Assembly (NCBI GenBank): GCA_900556535.1
Contig: USPI01000057.1
Span: 1-8,218 of the forward strand
Source: an uncultured Eubacteriales bacterium
GTDB lineage: Bacteria; Bacillota; Clostridia; Oscillospirales; Oscillospiraceae
Reading direction: 5' to 3'
Length of the DNA stretch: 8,218 nt
Shown: piece by piece, positions 1 to 7,931 of the stretch
Layout: the number at the start of each line of letters is the position of its first letter
Position numbering within the stretch: the stretch's first letter is position 1
The notes under the pieces: model-generated
Told to the model about the DNA's origin: nothing
The model's database searches: none
The model's input: only the letters and a program-made list of their open reading frames with translations
Program-made: the position numbers and the translations under genes

Positions 1-62
1 AAAAGCTGTATCCGCACAATCTCAAGGCGCTCTGCCCCTCGCGGCGAGCGAGCCGGGCTGAC
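1..62 (-). repeat. Modular intergenic repeat, copy A (left part cut by window edge)
   Basis: This stretch upstream of the folate-transporter gene is a copy of the repeat family found in all the large gaps of the window. Positions 1-37 match, in degenerate form, repeat block 1 (consensus on this strand GCAATAGATGTATCGG followed by TAAAATCTCAAGGCG). Positions 32-54 are an exact 23-nt reverse-complement match to 5598-5620 in copy D, a GC-rich linker around GCGGCGAGCGAGCC. The order block 1, GC linker, gene leader is the same as upstream of the SHOCT gene once strand is taken into account. Nothing in it looks coding. Confidence 0.75.
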
Positions 63-114
63 GCAACAAATGTATAAGTACAGCGCTAAAGCGCTATTAA
101 AAAAGGATGTGTCA
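63..114 (+). promoter_or_regulatory. folT leader: repeat-derived promoter/5' UTR with hairpin and ribosome binding site
   Basis: The leader begins GCAACAAATGTATAAG (63-78). A -10-like TATAAG lies at 73-78, but no convincing -35 box is visible. It is followed by a small hairpin with arms AGCGC and GCGCT (82-95), then an A-rich tract. A ribosome binding site AAGGA (103-107) ends 7 nt before the ATG at 115. The same leader aligns without gaps to those of mutS and the SHOCT gene. I looked for a tetrahydrofolate riboswitch, which some Clostridia place before folT, and did not recognise one. The promoter call is inference; the shared sequence is seen directly. Confidence 0.5.
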
Positions 115-630
115 ATGGATAACAAGATCAGTACGAAAAAGATGATAGTGTGCGCGATGCTTGTCGCGTTCGACGTGATTTTCACGCGCATTTTGGCGCT
201 GAACCTGCCGCTGACGAAGCTGGGGCTCGGCTTTGCGGCCGTGGCGGTGTGCGGCATGGCGTACGGCCCTGTGTGGGCGGCGGTGTGCGCGGGGCTGGGC
301 GACCTGATCGGCTCGCTGCTGTTCCCGACGGGGGCGTATTTCCCCGGCTTCACCCTCACCGCAGCGGTCGGCGGCGCGATCTTCGGTCTCGCTCTGTATA
401 AGCAGCGCCCAAGCGTTCTGCGCTGCTTCCTCACCGCGCTGTGCAACGGCATCGTTGTGTCGATGGTTTTGAACACAGCGATGATCTCGTTCGTGTTCGG
501 GCCGAAGCTGTGGCCGCTGTTCATGACGCGCCTGCCGCAGTTCGGCGTGATGCTCGCGGTGCAGACGCTCGTGCTCGTGTGCCTGACCCGCTCGGATACC
601 CTATACGGCAAAATAATGACTCTGAGATAA
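115..630 (+). CDS. folT: ECF transporter S component, folate-type (FolT-like)
   Basis: This is probably the substrate-binding membrane subunit of an energy-coupling-factor transporter for folate. Such subunits dock onto a shared EcfA/EcfA'/EcfT energising module, and no genes for that module lie in this window. The 171-residue protein is very hydrophobic, with about six membrane segments (roughly residues 10-28, 36-52, 54-70, 75-95, 103-127 and 144-160). It carries the family-like stretch GPVWAAVCAGLGDLIGSLLF followed by PTGAYFPGFTL (residues 51-81). An Arg in the first segment (R25) also fits folate-type S components. An in-frame ATG at 70 would add 15 residues, but I chose 115 because AAGGA sits 7 nt upstream and the extra residues fall inside the shared leader. 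The gene is monocistronic, closed by a terminator that begins inside its stop codon. Substrate assignment rests on overall resemblance; another vitamin is possible. Confidence 0.82.
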   Translation: MDNKISTKKMIVCAMLVAFDVIFTRILALNLPLTKLGLGFAAVAVCGMAYGPVWAAVCAGLGDLIGSLLFPTGAYFPGFTLTAAVGGAIFGLALYKQRPSVLRCFLTALCNGIVVSMVLNTAMISFVFGPKLWPLFMTRLPQFGVMLAVQTLVLVCLTRSDTLYGKIMTLR

Positions 631-658
631 AAAAAGACACCCGAGGGTGTCTTTTTTT
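629..658. terminator. Strong bidirectional intrinsic terminator after folT
   Basis: A near-perfect inverted repeat has arms 629-642 and 645-658. Seven A's, GACACCC, a two-base GA centre, GGGTGTC and seven T's form a 14-bp stem with a U-tract on either strand. The 5' arm begins within the folT stop codon TAA (628-630). It could also stop transcription arriving from the convergent mutS-CPBP unit, whose last gene ends at 983. Confidence 0.93.
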
Positions 659-670
659 AATCGCGTTTTT

Positions 671-803
671 GCCTTCCCCTTGAGGGGAAGGTGGGTCGGA
701 GCGCAGCGGAGAGCCGGATGAGGTGTTTATATTTCTTACTAAAAGACTTTAAACCACCTCATCAGTCAGGCTACGCCTGACAGCTTCCCCTCAAGGGGAA
801 GCC
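671..803. mobile_element. MITE-like miniature element with hairpin termini, 133 bp
   Basis: This non-coding element is bounded by inverted ends, each of which is a hairpin. The left end is CCTTCCCCT-TG-AGGGGAAGG (672-691). The right end, read on the minus strand, is GCTTCCCCT-TG-AGGGGAAGC. Inside these, GATGAGGTG (717-725) pairs with CACCTCATC (754-762). A smaller hairpin, GTCAGGC-TAC-GCCTGAC, lies at 765-781. There is no open reading frame, so any movement would need a transposase supplied elsewhere. Its right end abuts repeat copy B at GCCAATAGCGC. The start of a second copy lies at the window's right edge (8189-8218). Mobility is inferred from structure and recurrence; no target-site duplication could be defined. 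Confidence 0.68.
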
Positions 804-982
804 AATAGCGCAACCGACAATGGCGGTGGATTAAGCTGCGCCGACACGGTGACGGACTGCCGACAAAAGCGCACCCGCGGGAAGCGAGAGTCTTATGGTT
901 TTGTCGGCATTTTCGATACCGTGTTCACGCAAAAAATGTATCGGTAAAATCTCAATGCGAACTGCCACTATGGCAATAGCTC
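804..982 (-). repeat. Modular intergenic repeat, copy B
   Basis: Read on the minus strand, this matches the blocks in copies C and E. Block 1 is at 928-966 and block 2 at about 899-927 (TTTCGATACCGTGTTCACGC on the plus strand). Block 3 covers about 801-860, containing CCGACAATGGCGG and TTAAGCTGCGCCGACACGG. Between blocks 3 and 2 a linker of about 30 bp is found only here and is flanked by a perfect 10-bp inverted repeat (859-868 and 899-908). The repeat fills the gap between the convergent folT and CPBP genes and reaches the CPBP stop codon. A short minus-strand reading frame (831-1049) is the repeat plus CPBP read out of frame and is not called. Confidence 0.8.
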
Positions 983-1672
983 CTACGGCTGTAGAGCGGC
1001 GAGGACGGCGTAGCCGTTGACGCTCATATGGAAGAAGATGCTCGTCCACAGCGAGCCCGAGCGCTCATACACCCAGCACAGCACCACCGCGGCGGGGATA
1101 TACTGCACCGCCATTATGAGGTAGCTTGCGTCCCACAGCGCGACGGCGTACTGCCAGACGTGGTAAAGGCAGAACATCGCCGACGACACGACGTACGCCG
1201 CGATGCGGCTTTTCGGATATATCCCGCAGAACAGTCCGCCGCGGAACAGGCACTCCTCCGCAATAGGCGCCAAGAACACGGTCATCGCTATCATCATGCC
1301 GCGCTGCGTGCCGAGCATCGCGCCGATGGTCTCCTCATTGAGGTTATTTTGCAGATCCACGCCCAGCGCCGTCAGCAGCAGCGACACCGCCATGCTCAGC
1401 ACAAAATACGCGCCCCAGCCGAGGCAGAACGTCCACAGGCAATGCGCGGGCGCGTCAACGAGCCCGTCGAAGCTGCGGCGCAGATACCTGCCGAGGAGCA
1501 CGAACACGAGCAGCGTCGTGAGCGCATAGTACAAGAGATTTATCTGCTCCGCGCTCATGATATCGGGCTTCACCGCCACAAGCACGCTCAGCGCTATCGG
1601 AAACACCGCAACGTGCAGCACCAGCAGCACCATCGCGCTCCAGAACTCTGATTTTTTCAGTCTGTCTCTCAT
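983..1672 (-). CDS. CPBP-family intramembrane metalloprotease (CAAX protease/bacteriocin-processing type)
   Basis: This polytopic membrane protein of 229 residues belongs to the CPBP (Abi) family of intramembrane proteases. The family's three motifs are present in order: EECLFR (E139, E140, R144), F167xxxH171 (FCLYH) and H215xxxN219 (HMSVN). The paired glutamates and two histidines are the expected metal-dependent active site. About seven hydrophobic segments span the chain, and no signal peptide or extra domain is visible. Members cleave prenylated or peptide substrates or confer self-immunity to bacteriocins, but the sequence does not reveal this one's substrate. I chose the ATG at 1672 over the in-frame GTG at 1693 because GAGGGG lies 3 nt before it. 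The ATG shares one base with the mutS stop (TGATG), which implies translational coupling. No terminator is obvious directly after its stop. Confidence 0.88.
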   Translation of the reverse strand: MRDRLKKSEFWSAMVLLVLHVAVFPIALSVLVAVKPDIMSAEQINLLYYALTTLLVFVLLGRYLRRSFDGLVDAPAHCLWTFCLGWGAYFVLSMAVSLLLTALGVDLQNNLNEETIGAMLGTQRGMMIAMTVFLAPIAEECLFRGGLFCGIYPKSRIAAYVVSSAMFCLYHVWQYAVALWDASYLIMAVQYIPAAVVLCWVYERSGSLWTSIFFHMSVNGYAVLAALQP

Positions 1673-4269
1673 CAGCCCCTCGCTTTCTCGCACAGCGTAC
1701 TCAGCAGATTGAGCGCATCGAGCGGCGTGAGTGAATTGACATCGGTGGCGCGGAGGATTTTGCCGATCTCGCTCTCGCCGGCATCAACGAGGCTTATCTG
1801 ATCGTCCCTTTCCTTCTTCTCCGCAGCGGGCGCGGCGGCGTCGTGCTCGAGCTGCTTGAGATAGGTCTTGGCCTTTGATATGACCTTATCGGGCACGCCC
1901 GCGAGCTTTGCGACCTCGATGCCGTAGCTGTCATCGGCGGCGCCCGGTACTATTTTGCGCAGAAACACGAGCGTATCGCCCTGCTTTTTCGCGCTTATCG
2001 AGAAGTTATGCACACCGTCCACGCTGCCCTCGAGCGCGCTCAGCTCGTGATAATGCGTTGCGAACATCGTCTTTGCGCCGAGCCTTTTCCTGTCCGCGCA
2101 GTATTCGAGCACCGCGCGGGCTATCGCCATGCCGTCATAGGTCGAGGTGCCGCGGCCTATCTCGTCGAGAATGAGCAGGCTGTTCCCGCTCGCGTATTGC
2201 AGGATATTTGCGACCTCGCTCATTTCGAGCATGAACGTGGACTGCCCCGAGGCGAGGTCGTCCGAGGCGCCGATGCGCGTGAACACGCGGTCAACAACGC
2301 CGATGACGGCGCTCTTCGCGGGAACGAAGGAGCCTATCTGCGCCATGAGCACGATGAGCGCGGTCTGGCGCATATAGGTGCTCTTACCCGCCATGTTGGG
2401 GCCCGTGACTATCGCAACGCGGTTCGATTCGCAGTTGAGCTGCGTGTCGTTGGGCACAAAGGCGACCTCGCTTAGCGTCTGCTCAACGACAGGGTGGCGT
2501 CCCTCACGGATGGTCAGCTCGCCCGAGGCATCGACCTGCGGCATACAGTAATCGTTGCGCACCGCGACCTCGGCAAACGAGCAGTAGACGTCCAGCGCCG
2601 CAATTGCGTCCGCCGTGGCCTGGACCTGCGCGACCTTGCCGGCAATGGTGTTGCACAGGTCAACGAAGAACTCGTACTCAAGCTGCTTTATTTTCTCCGA
2701 CGCCGTCAGCAGTGCGGTCTCAAGCTCCTTGAGCTCGGGGGTGAAATACCTCTCGCACGACACGAGCGTCTGCTTTCTGATATAGCTGTCGGGTATCTTC
2801 GCGGCTGCGGAGTTGGGCACCTCGATATAATATCCGAACACCTTGTTGTAGCCGATCTTGAGCTTCTTCGCGCCCGTGCGCTGCCGCTCCTCGGCCTCAA
2901 GCTGTGCGACCGCCTGTGCACCGTTATCGCGTATATTGCGCAGCTTATCGACCTGCTCGGAGTAGCCCGTGCGCAGTATCCCGCCCTCGCGGACGGAAAA
3001 CGGCGGGTCGTCACAGATCGCCCAGTTTATCCTCATGAGTATCTCGTCAAGAGTGTCCAGCTCCGCTATCTGGCGAAGCTGTGCGCTCTTAAAGGGCTTA
3101 AGAAGCTCAACTATCCTCGGCAGCGCCGCCGCGCAGTCACGCAGAACCAGCAGGTCCCTGCCGTTTGCGGTGCCGTAGACGACGCGCCCGATGAGCCGCT
3201 GCATATCGCCCATGCCGCGCAGGGTCTCGATAATTTCGCCTCGCGCGACGTTATCCTTATAAAGCTCCTCCACCGCGCCGAGCCTGCGCTTTATGGCAAC
3301 GGGGCTCAATAGCGGCCGCTCTATCCACGCGCGCAGCAGTCTGCCGCCCATGGGGGTCTTGGTCTTATCAAGCACCCACAGCAGCGAGCCGCGCTTTTCG
3401 CCCGTGCGCAGCGCCTCGGTCAGCTCAAGCGAGCGGCGTGTCGCCCAGTCAAGCTCCATGTATCGCCCGCCGGTGAACAGGTCTATCTTGCGGATGTGCG
3501 CCATGTCGGTCTTTTGCGTCTCGCTTATGTAGCGCAGCAGCGCACCCGCGGCGCTCACGGCGGCGGGGGTGTCGCCCAGCCCCGCATCGTCAACGCTGCC
3601 GAGCTTAAACTGCTCGCATATGCGCGCGGCGCACTCCATATATTCGTAATCGTCCCCGCCCATTTCAAGCAGGCAGCCGAGCTTTTTCTGCGCAAACTCG
3701 GGTATCGTGCGCGTTTCCGCCGCGGCCTTGTTCATGATAAGCTCGCGCGGTGCAAAGCGGGCAAGCTCGTTGAGCGCGTGGCTGAGATTGTCGCCCTCGA
3801 ACGCCGCAACGCAGAATTCGCCCGTGGAAATGTCGCAGAACGCGGCGGCACAGTGACCCGATTCGTAGTACACCGCGCCGAGGTAGTTGCTGCGCCCCTC
3901 GTCGAGCATCGCCGCATCCGTGACCGTACCGGGGGTGATGATGCGGATGACGTCGCGCTTGACGAGACCCTTCGCGGTCGCGGGGTCCTCGATCTGCTCG
4001 CAGATGGCGACCTTGTAGCCGCGCGCGATGAGTCGTGCGATATAGGTCTGGCTGCTGTGGTACGGCACGCCGCACATGGGAGTGCGCTGCTCGGGGTCGG
4101 CAACGGAGCGGTCGCGCGTGGTCAGCGCGAGGTCGAGCTCCTTGGACGCGATCTTGGCGTCGTCGTCGAACATCTCGTAAAAATCGCCCAGACGGAAAAA
4201 CAGCAGACAGTCGCTGTATTTCGACTTTATCTGCTGATATTGCATTTTCATCGGTGTAAGCTCTGCCAT
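1672..4269 (-). CDS. mutS: DNA mismatch repair protein MutS
   Basis: MutS recognises mismatches and small loops after replication and, using ATP, recruits downstream repair factors. The 865-residue length is typical of MutS1. The N-terminal mismatch-recognition domain holds the F-Y-E wedge in RLGDFYEMF (F30, E32). The connector, lever and clamp regions follow to about residue 590. The ATPase domain shows Walker A GPNMAGKST (623-631), Walker B LLILDEIGRGTS (D702, E703) and the switch ATHYHEL (H739). Near the C-terminus QISLV (824-828) resembles a sliding-clamp binding motif. The final segment ILRATDVNSLTPLDALNLL resembles the oligomerisation tail of E. coli MutS. Start choice: the ATG at 4269 gives the usual short N-terminus, although its ribosome binding site is unusually placed. 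mutL, a frequent partner, does not follow; a CPBP protease gene does, overlapping by one base. Confidence 0.98.
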   Translation of the reverse strand: MAELTPMKMQYQQIKSKYSDCLLFFRLGDFYEMFDDDAKIASKELDLALTTRDRSVADPEQRTPMCGVPYHSSQTYIARLIARGYKVAICEQIEDPATAKGLVKRDVIRIITPGTVTDAAMLDEGRSNYLGAVYYESGHCAAAFCDISTGEFCVAAFEGDNLSHALNELARFAPRELIMNKAAAETRTIPEFAQKKLGCLLEMGGDDYEYMECAARICEQFKLGSVDDAGLGDTPAAVSAAGALLRYISETQKTDMAHIRKIDLFTGGRYMELDWATRRSLELTEALRTGEKRGSLLWVLDKTKTPMGGRLLRAWIERPLLSPVAIKRRLGAVEELYKDNVARGEIIETLRGMGDMQRLIGRVVYGTANGRDLLVLRDCAAALPRIVELLKPFKSAQLRQIAELDTLDEILMRINWAICDDPPFSVREGGILRTGYSEQVDKLRNIRDNGAQAVAQLEAEERQRTGAKKLKIGYNKVFGYYIEVPNSAAAKIPDSYIRKQTLVSCERYFTPELKELETALLTASEKIKQLEYEFFVDLCNTIAGKVAQVQATADAIAALDVYCSFAEVAVRNDYCMPQVDASGELTIREGRHPVVEQTLSEVAFVPNDTQLNCESNRVAIVTGPNMAGKSTYMRQTALIVLMAQIGSFVPAKSAVIGVVDRVFTRIGASDDLASGQSTFMLEMSEVANILQYASGNSLLILDEIGRGTSTYDGMAIARAVLEYCADRKRLGAKTMFATHYHELSALEGSVDGVHNFSISAKKQGDTLVFLRKIVPGAADDSYGIEVAKLAGVPDKVISKAKTYLKQLEHDAAAPAAEKKERDDQISLVDAGESEIGKILRATDVNSLTPLDALNLLSTLCEKARG

Positions 4270-4320
4270 TTTTTCAGTGGCGCTTTTGCGCCTCTCCTAT
4301 ACATATTTTGCGTGAACACG
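4270..4320 (-). promoter_or_regulatory. mutS leader with spacer hairpin between AGGAG and the start codon
   Basis: On the coding strand the leader reads CGCAAAATATGTATAGGAG, then a hairpin GGCGC-AAAA-GCGCC (4292-4279), then ACTGAAAAA and the ATG. The only good Shine-Dalgarno match, AGGAG (4298-4294), is 24 nt from the ATG. Folding the 14-nt hairpin would reduce this to about 10 nt. Alternatively TATAGG (4301-4296) is a -10 box, as proposed for the homologous leaders. In that case the transcript would start within the hairpin and lack the AGGAG. The two readings exclude each other for any one transcript. No clear -35 is visible. Confidence 0.5.
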
Positions 4321-4580
4321 GTGTCGAAGCTGCGGAGAAAACCGCATTTGCCGCGCACTATTGAGGTGCGGTCTTAGTCGGCACTCACGACAACACTGTA
4401 GGGGCGAGCATTGCTCGCCCGCTGCTCGCCGCAGGGTCAGTTCGCCTTGAGATTTTACCGATACATCTTTTGCGCTTGCTCGGTTACGAAGGTGCGGAGG
4501 AAACCGTTGCAGTCCGTTACCGTGTCGGCGCAGTTTAATCAACCGCCATTGTCGGTTGCGCCATTGGCTCAACGCTAGTT
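4303..4580 (+). repeat. Modular intergenic repeat, copy C (two block-2 units plus palindromic linker)
   Basis: This fills the rnhA-mutS gap. A first unit, TTGCGTGAACACGG...AAACCG, runs 4309-4346. A variable linker follows, containing the palindrome GGGCGAGCATTGCTCGCCC (4402-4420). Then come block 1 (4437-4473), block 2 (4474-4510) and block 3 (4510-4566). Block 3 matches 8110-8163 with three mismatches over 4501-4563. It can fold into nested stems: GGCGCA (4527-4532) with TGCGCC (4557-4562), and AACCG with CGGTT inside. A 91-residue minus-strand reading frame (4297-4572) lies wholly inside the repeat; its translation resembles that of the one in copy D, so I treat it as a repeat artefact. Confidence 0.85.
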
Positions 4581-4590
4581 GCCGCCACGG

Positions 4591-5028
4591 TTAGTGAGAG
4601 TCGCGCTGGGCGACGGCGAGGGCGTCGCAGCGATTATTATACTCATTCTCCGCGTGACCCTTGACCCAATGGCAGCGCACCTCGTGCTTCTCGCACAGCT
4701 CCAGGAGCTGCGCCCACAGATCCGAATTCAGCGCGGGCTTTTTGTCCGCCTTTTTCCAGCCGTTTTTTCTCCACGAGACCGCCCAGCCCTTGCTGAGCCC
4801 GTCCATAACATATTTCGAGTCCGAGTACAGCTCCACGATGCACGGCTCCTTGAGCGCACCGAGCGCCTCGATGACGCCCGTCAGCTCCATGCGGTTGTTC
4901 GTCGTCTGCTTCTCGCCGCCGGACATCTCCTTCTTCGCGCCGTTATAGCACAGTATCGCGCCCCAGCCGCCCGGCCCGGGGTTGCCCGAGCACGCGCCGT
5001 CGGTGTAGATCGTGACGGTTTTCTTCAT
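4591..5028 (-). CDS. rnhA: Ribonuclease HI
   Basis: RNase HI cuts the RNA strand of RNA-DNA hybrids, removing R-loops and primers in the cytoplasm, and needs a divalent metal. The 145-residue protein is the full length of bacterial type 1 enzymes. The catalytic set is complete: D10 in [17 protein letters not shown]48 in NNRMELTG, D70 in LYSDSKYV, D135 in NRCDALA, with the assisting H125 in [13 protein letters not shown]. The basic, tryptophan-rich stretch at about 81-96 ([16 protein letters not shown]) is the hybrid-binding handle seen in E. coli-type enzymes. The ATG overlaps the stop of the upstream SHOCT gene by 4 nt (ATGA) and has no evident ribosome binding site of its own, so translation is probably coupled. 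Its stop at 4591 lies beside repeat copy C. Confidence 0.97.
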   Translation of the reverse strand: MKKTVTIYTDGACSGNPGPGGWGAILCYNGAKKEMSGGEKQTTNNRMELTGVIEALGALKEPCIVELYSDSKYVMDGLSKGWAVSWRKNGWKKADKKPALNSDLWAQLLELCEKHEVRCHWVKGHAENEYNNRCDALAVAQRDSH

Positions 5029-5534
5029 TTCAGACCGTATTTCCTCATCAAAATGTTATATTCCTCTTTCTCGATGATGCCGTTCTTGAGCATCTCGCGA
5101 AGCTGCTCGGCACGCTTTTCGCTCGGTGCGGCGGCGTAGTTCGGCTCAACGTGCTCATGGTCATCGTCGCAGCGCGTGAGGTCGTCGCGCATTTTTTCGG
5201 TCAGGCGCTTCGACAGGCTCTCGCCCTGCTTGACGAGCTGCGTCAGGTCGATGGCAGCGCTGCCCTTGCTTCTGCTCGCGGCGGGACGCACACTCTCGCT
5301 CGGCGTGCTCGCGTCGGAGCTGCTGTTCTCTTTTGCCTTTGCGCTCTTCATTGCGGCAACGGCGAATAACAGGATCACCGCGAATATGATGATCATGAAT
5401 ATCGCACCGCCGGCGCTGTCGCTGCCGATCATGTTCAGCAAGACTACCATTCCGAAGATCACGCCGAAAACGAGCTTCGTTTTGCTGCTCTCGGGGCTGT
5501 TGTTTTTGTTACGATTTTCTCTGTTGTCATTCAT
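5025..5534 (-). CDS. Membrane protein with C-terminal SHOCT-like domain, function unknown
   Basis: I do not recognise a characterised homologue. The 169-residue protein has a hydrophilic, Asn-rich N-terminus (1-18) and two membrane segments (about 20-37 and 42-63) separated by a very short GSDSAGG turn. A Ser-rich linker (about 64-92) is followed by a charged helical region. A short polar stretch with His and acids ([13 protein letters not shown], 121-133) precedes a final SHOCT-like helical hairpin (about 138-168: [19 protein letters not shown]). SHOCT segments are common at protein C-termini and are thought to mediate oligomerisation or protein contacts. The hairpin-like membrane pair suggests both ends face the same side, probably the cytoplasm. 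The start at 5534 has AGAGG 8 nt upstream. It is the first gene of a two-gene unit with rnhA, but nothing in the sequence ties it to RNA-DNA hybrids. Confidence 0.8.
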   Translation of the reverse strand: MNDNRENRNKNNSPESSKTKLVFGVIFGMVVLLNMIGSDSAGGAIFMIIIFAVILLFAVAAMKSAKAKENSSSDASTPSESVRPAASRSKGSAAIDLTQLVKQGESLSKRLTEKMRDDLTRCDDDHEHVEPNYAAAPSEKRAEQLREMLKNGIIEKEEYNILMRKYGLK

Positions 5535-5592
5535 AATTTCAGCCTCTTTTTTTAATCACGCTTTAACATTTTACCTATACATCTATTGCGGG
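5535..5592 (-). promoter_or_regulatory. Leader of the SHOCT-rnhA unit, repeat-derived
   Basis: On the coding strand this reads CGCAATAGATGTATAGG, TAAAATGTTAAAGCG, TGATTAAAAAAAGAGG and then the start codon 8 nt later. It aligns without gaps to the folT leader (TAAAGCG..ATTAAAAAA is shared). It also aligns to dispersed block 1 (TGTATCGGTAAAATCTCAAGGCG), making it the intermediate that links leader and repeat. The hairpin seen before folT is present only weakly (AUGU-UAAA-GCGU, with G-U pairs). TATAGG could serve as a -10 box; no -35 is evident. Confidence 0.5.
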
Positions 5593-5693
5593 TGCACGGC
5601 TCGCTCGCCGCGAGGGGCAGTTCGCCTTAACGCTCCTACCGATACATCTATTGCAGGTGCTCGGTTACGAAAGTGCCGACTAAACCATTGCAT
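5593..5693 (+). repeat. Modular intergenic repeat, copy D, left part
   Basis: The GC linker GGCTCGCTCGCCGCG (inside 5598-5620, an exact inverted match to 32-54 in copy A) is followed by block 1 (5617-5654). Block 1 here is altered to TTCGCCTTAACGCTCCTACCG. Block 2 (5655-5693, TGCTCGGTTACGAAAGTGC...AAACCATTGCA) follows. Block 3 should come directly after AAACC.TTGCA, as in copies C and E, but instead resumes at about 5862. Confidence 0.8.
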
Positions 5694-5861
5694 CGGGCGA
5701 GCAATGCTCGCCCCTACATTCTCGGCGGAAGTGCTGACTAAGGCTGCACCATTGCCTCCCTTGTGCAAAGGGAGGTGGCTTGAGTAAAGCGAAAGCCGGA
5801 GGGATTGTCTGTTATGGTTTGCAAAGCACTACAATAATGCGATGTAAATATTGTTTCTGAC
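5694..5861. mobile_element. Segment inserted into repeat copy D: palindrome plus hairpin-ended half element
   Basis: About 168 bp separate the two halves of copy D. At 5694-5718 lies a 25-nt sequence identical, in inverse orientation, to 4397-4421 in copy C; its core is the palindrome GGGCGAGCAATGCTCGCCC (5695-5713). At 5756-5776 a hairpin CCTCCCTT-GTGCA-AAGGGAGG is followed by GTGGC, AAAGCGAAAGCCGGA and GGGATTGT, ending near 5808. This layout parallels the left half of the element at 671-803. No matching right half is visible, so it is either a truncated copy or a solo end. The rest (5809-5861) is A/T-richer and has no recognisable feature or coding sense. Confidence 0.6.
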
Positions 5862-5957
5862 GCAGTGCGTTACCGTGACACCACACTTAACAGCTACCGC
5901 CATTGTCCGTAGCGCCATCGCCCCCACGGCAGTGGCGCTCTGCCCCTGCGGCAGCAG
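5862..5957 (+). repeat. Modular intergenic repeat, copy D, right part (blocks 3 and 4)
   Basis: GCAGTGCGTTACCGTGACA (5862-5880) resumes the block-3 sequence and continues through TACCGCCATTGTCCGTAGCG (5895-5914). Block 4, GCGCCATCGCCCCCACGGC followed by AGTGGCGC, spans 5912-5938 and matches 8158-8184 of copy E. GCGCCA and TGGCGC pair to form a stem. The repeat ends at the gyrB stop codon (5958). No U-tract follows these stems in the gyrB direction, so they do not look like a standard terminator. Confidence 0.75.
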
Positions 5958-7889
<1,932 letters not shown>

Positions 7890-7931
7890 TTTTTAACTAC
7901 GCCTTTCTGCTGTACTTATACGTTTATTGCG
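7890..7931 (-). promoter_or_regulatory. gyrB leader, repeat-derived
   Basis: On the coding strand this reads CGCAATAAACGTATAAG, TACAGCAGAAAGGCG and TAGTTAAAAA, then the ATG. GTATAAGTACAGC is identical to the folT leader (72-84), and the upstream part (CCGTGTTCACGCAA) is identical to the mutS leader and to copy B. The small hairpin of folT and mutS is not conserved here; at best a bulged TAC.GC/GC.GTA stem could form. TATAAG is a candidate -10 without a clear -35. Confidence 0.45.

Noticed and set aside
1..114. Tetrahydrofolate riboswitch upstream of folT
   Set aside because: The gene's predicted function made it plausible, but the sequence is explained by repeat copy A and the shared leader. 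I could not match the riboswitch's conserved core. A covariance-model search would settle it.
70..114. Upstream ATG at 70 as the folT start
   Set aside because: It overlaps the -10-like TGTATAAG and the leader hairpin and lacks a ribosome binding site; the ATG at 115 has AAGGA at good spacing.
831..1049. 72-residue minus-strand reading frame
   Set aside because: It starts inside the CPBP gene in another frame and continues into repeat copy B. The real protease frame, with its motifs, covers this region.
2494..3312. Long plus-strand reading frames opposite mutS and gyrB
   Set aside because: They are antisense shadows caused by the GC-rich codon use of the genes on the other strand; their translations show no recognisable domain.
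4297..4572. 91-residue minus-strand reading frame
   Set aside because: It lies wholly inside repeat copy C, spans its conserved and variable modules alike, and has no ribosome binding site. Its resemblance to the frame at 5583-5768 follows from the shared DNA repeat.
4303..4580. CRISPR array
   Set aside because: The repeated blocks are not regularly spaced, do not alternate with unique spacers of equal length, and no cas gene is present.
5583..5768. 61-residue minus-strand reading frame
   Set aside because: It crosses repeat copy D and the inserted palindrome; its composition follows the repeat and not a protein.
5912..5957. Terminator for gyrB
   Set aside because: Stems can form from block 4, but no run of T's follows on the minus strand.
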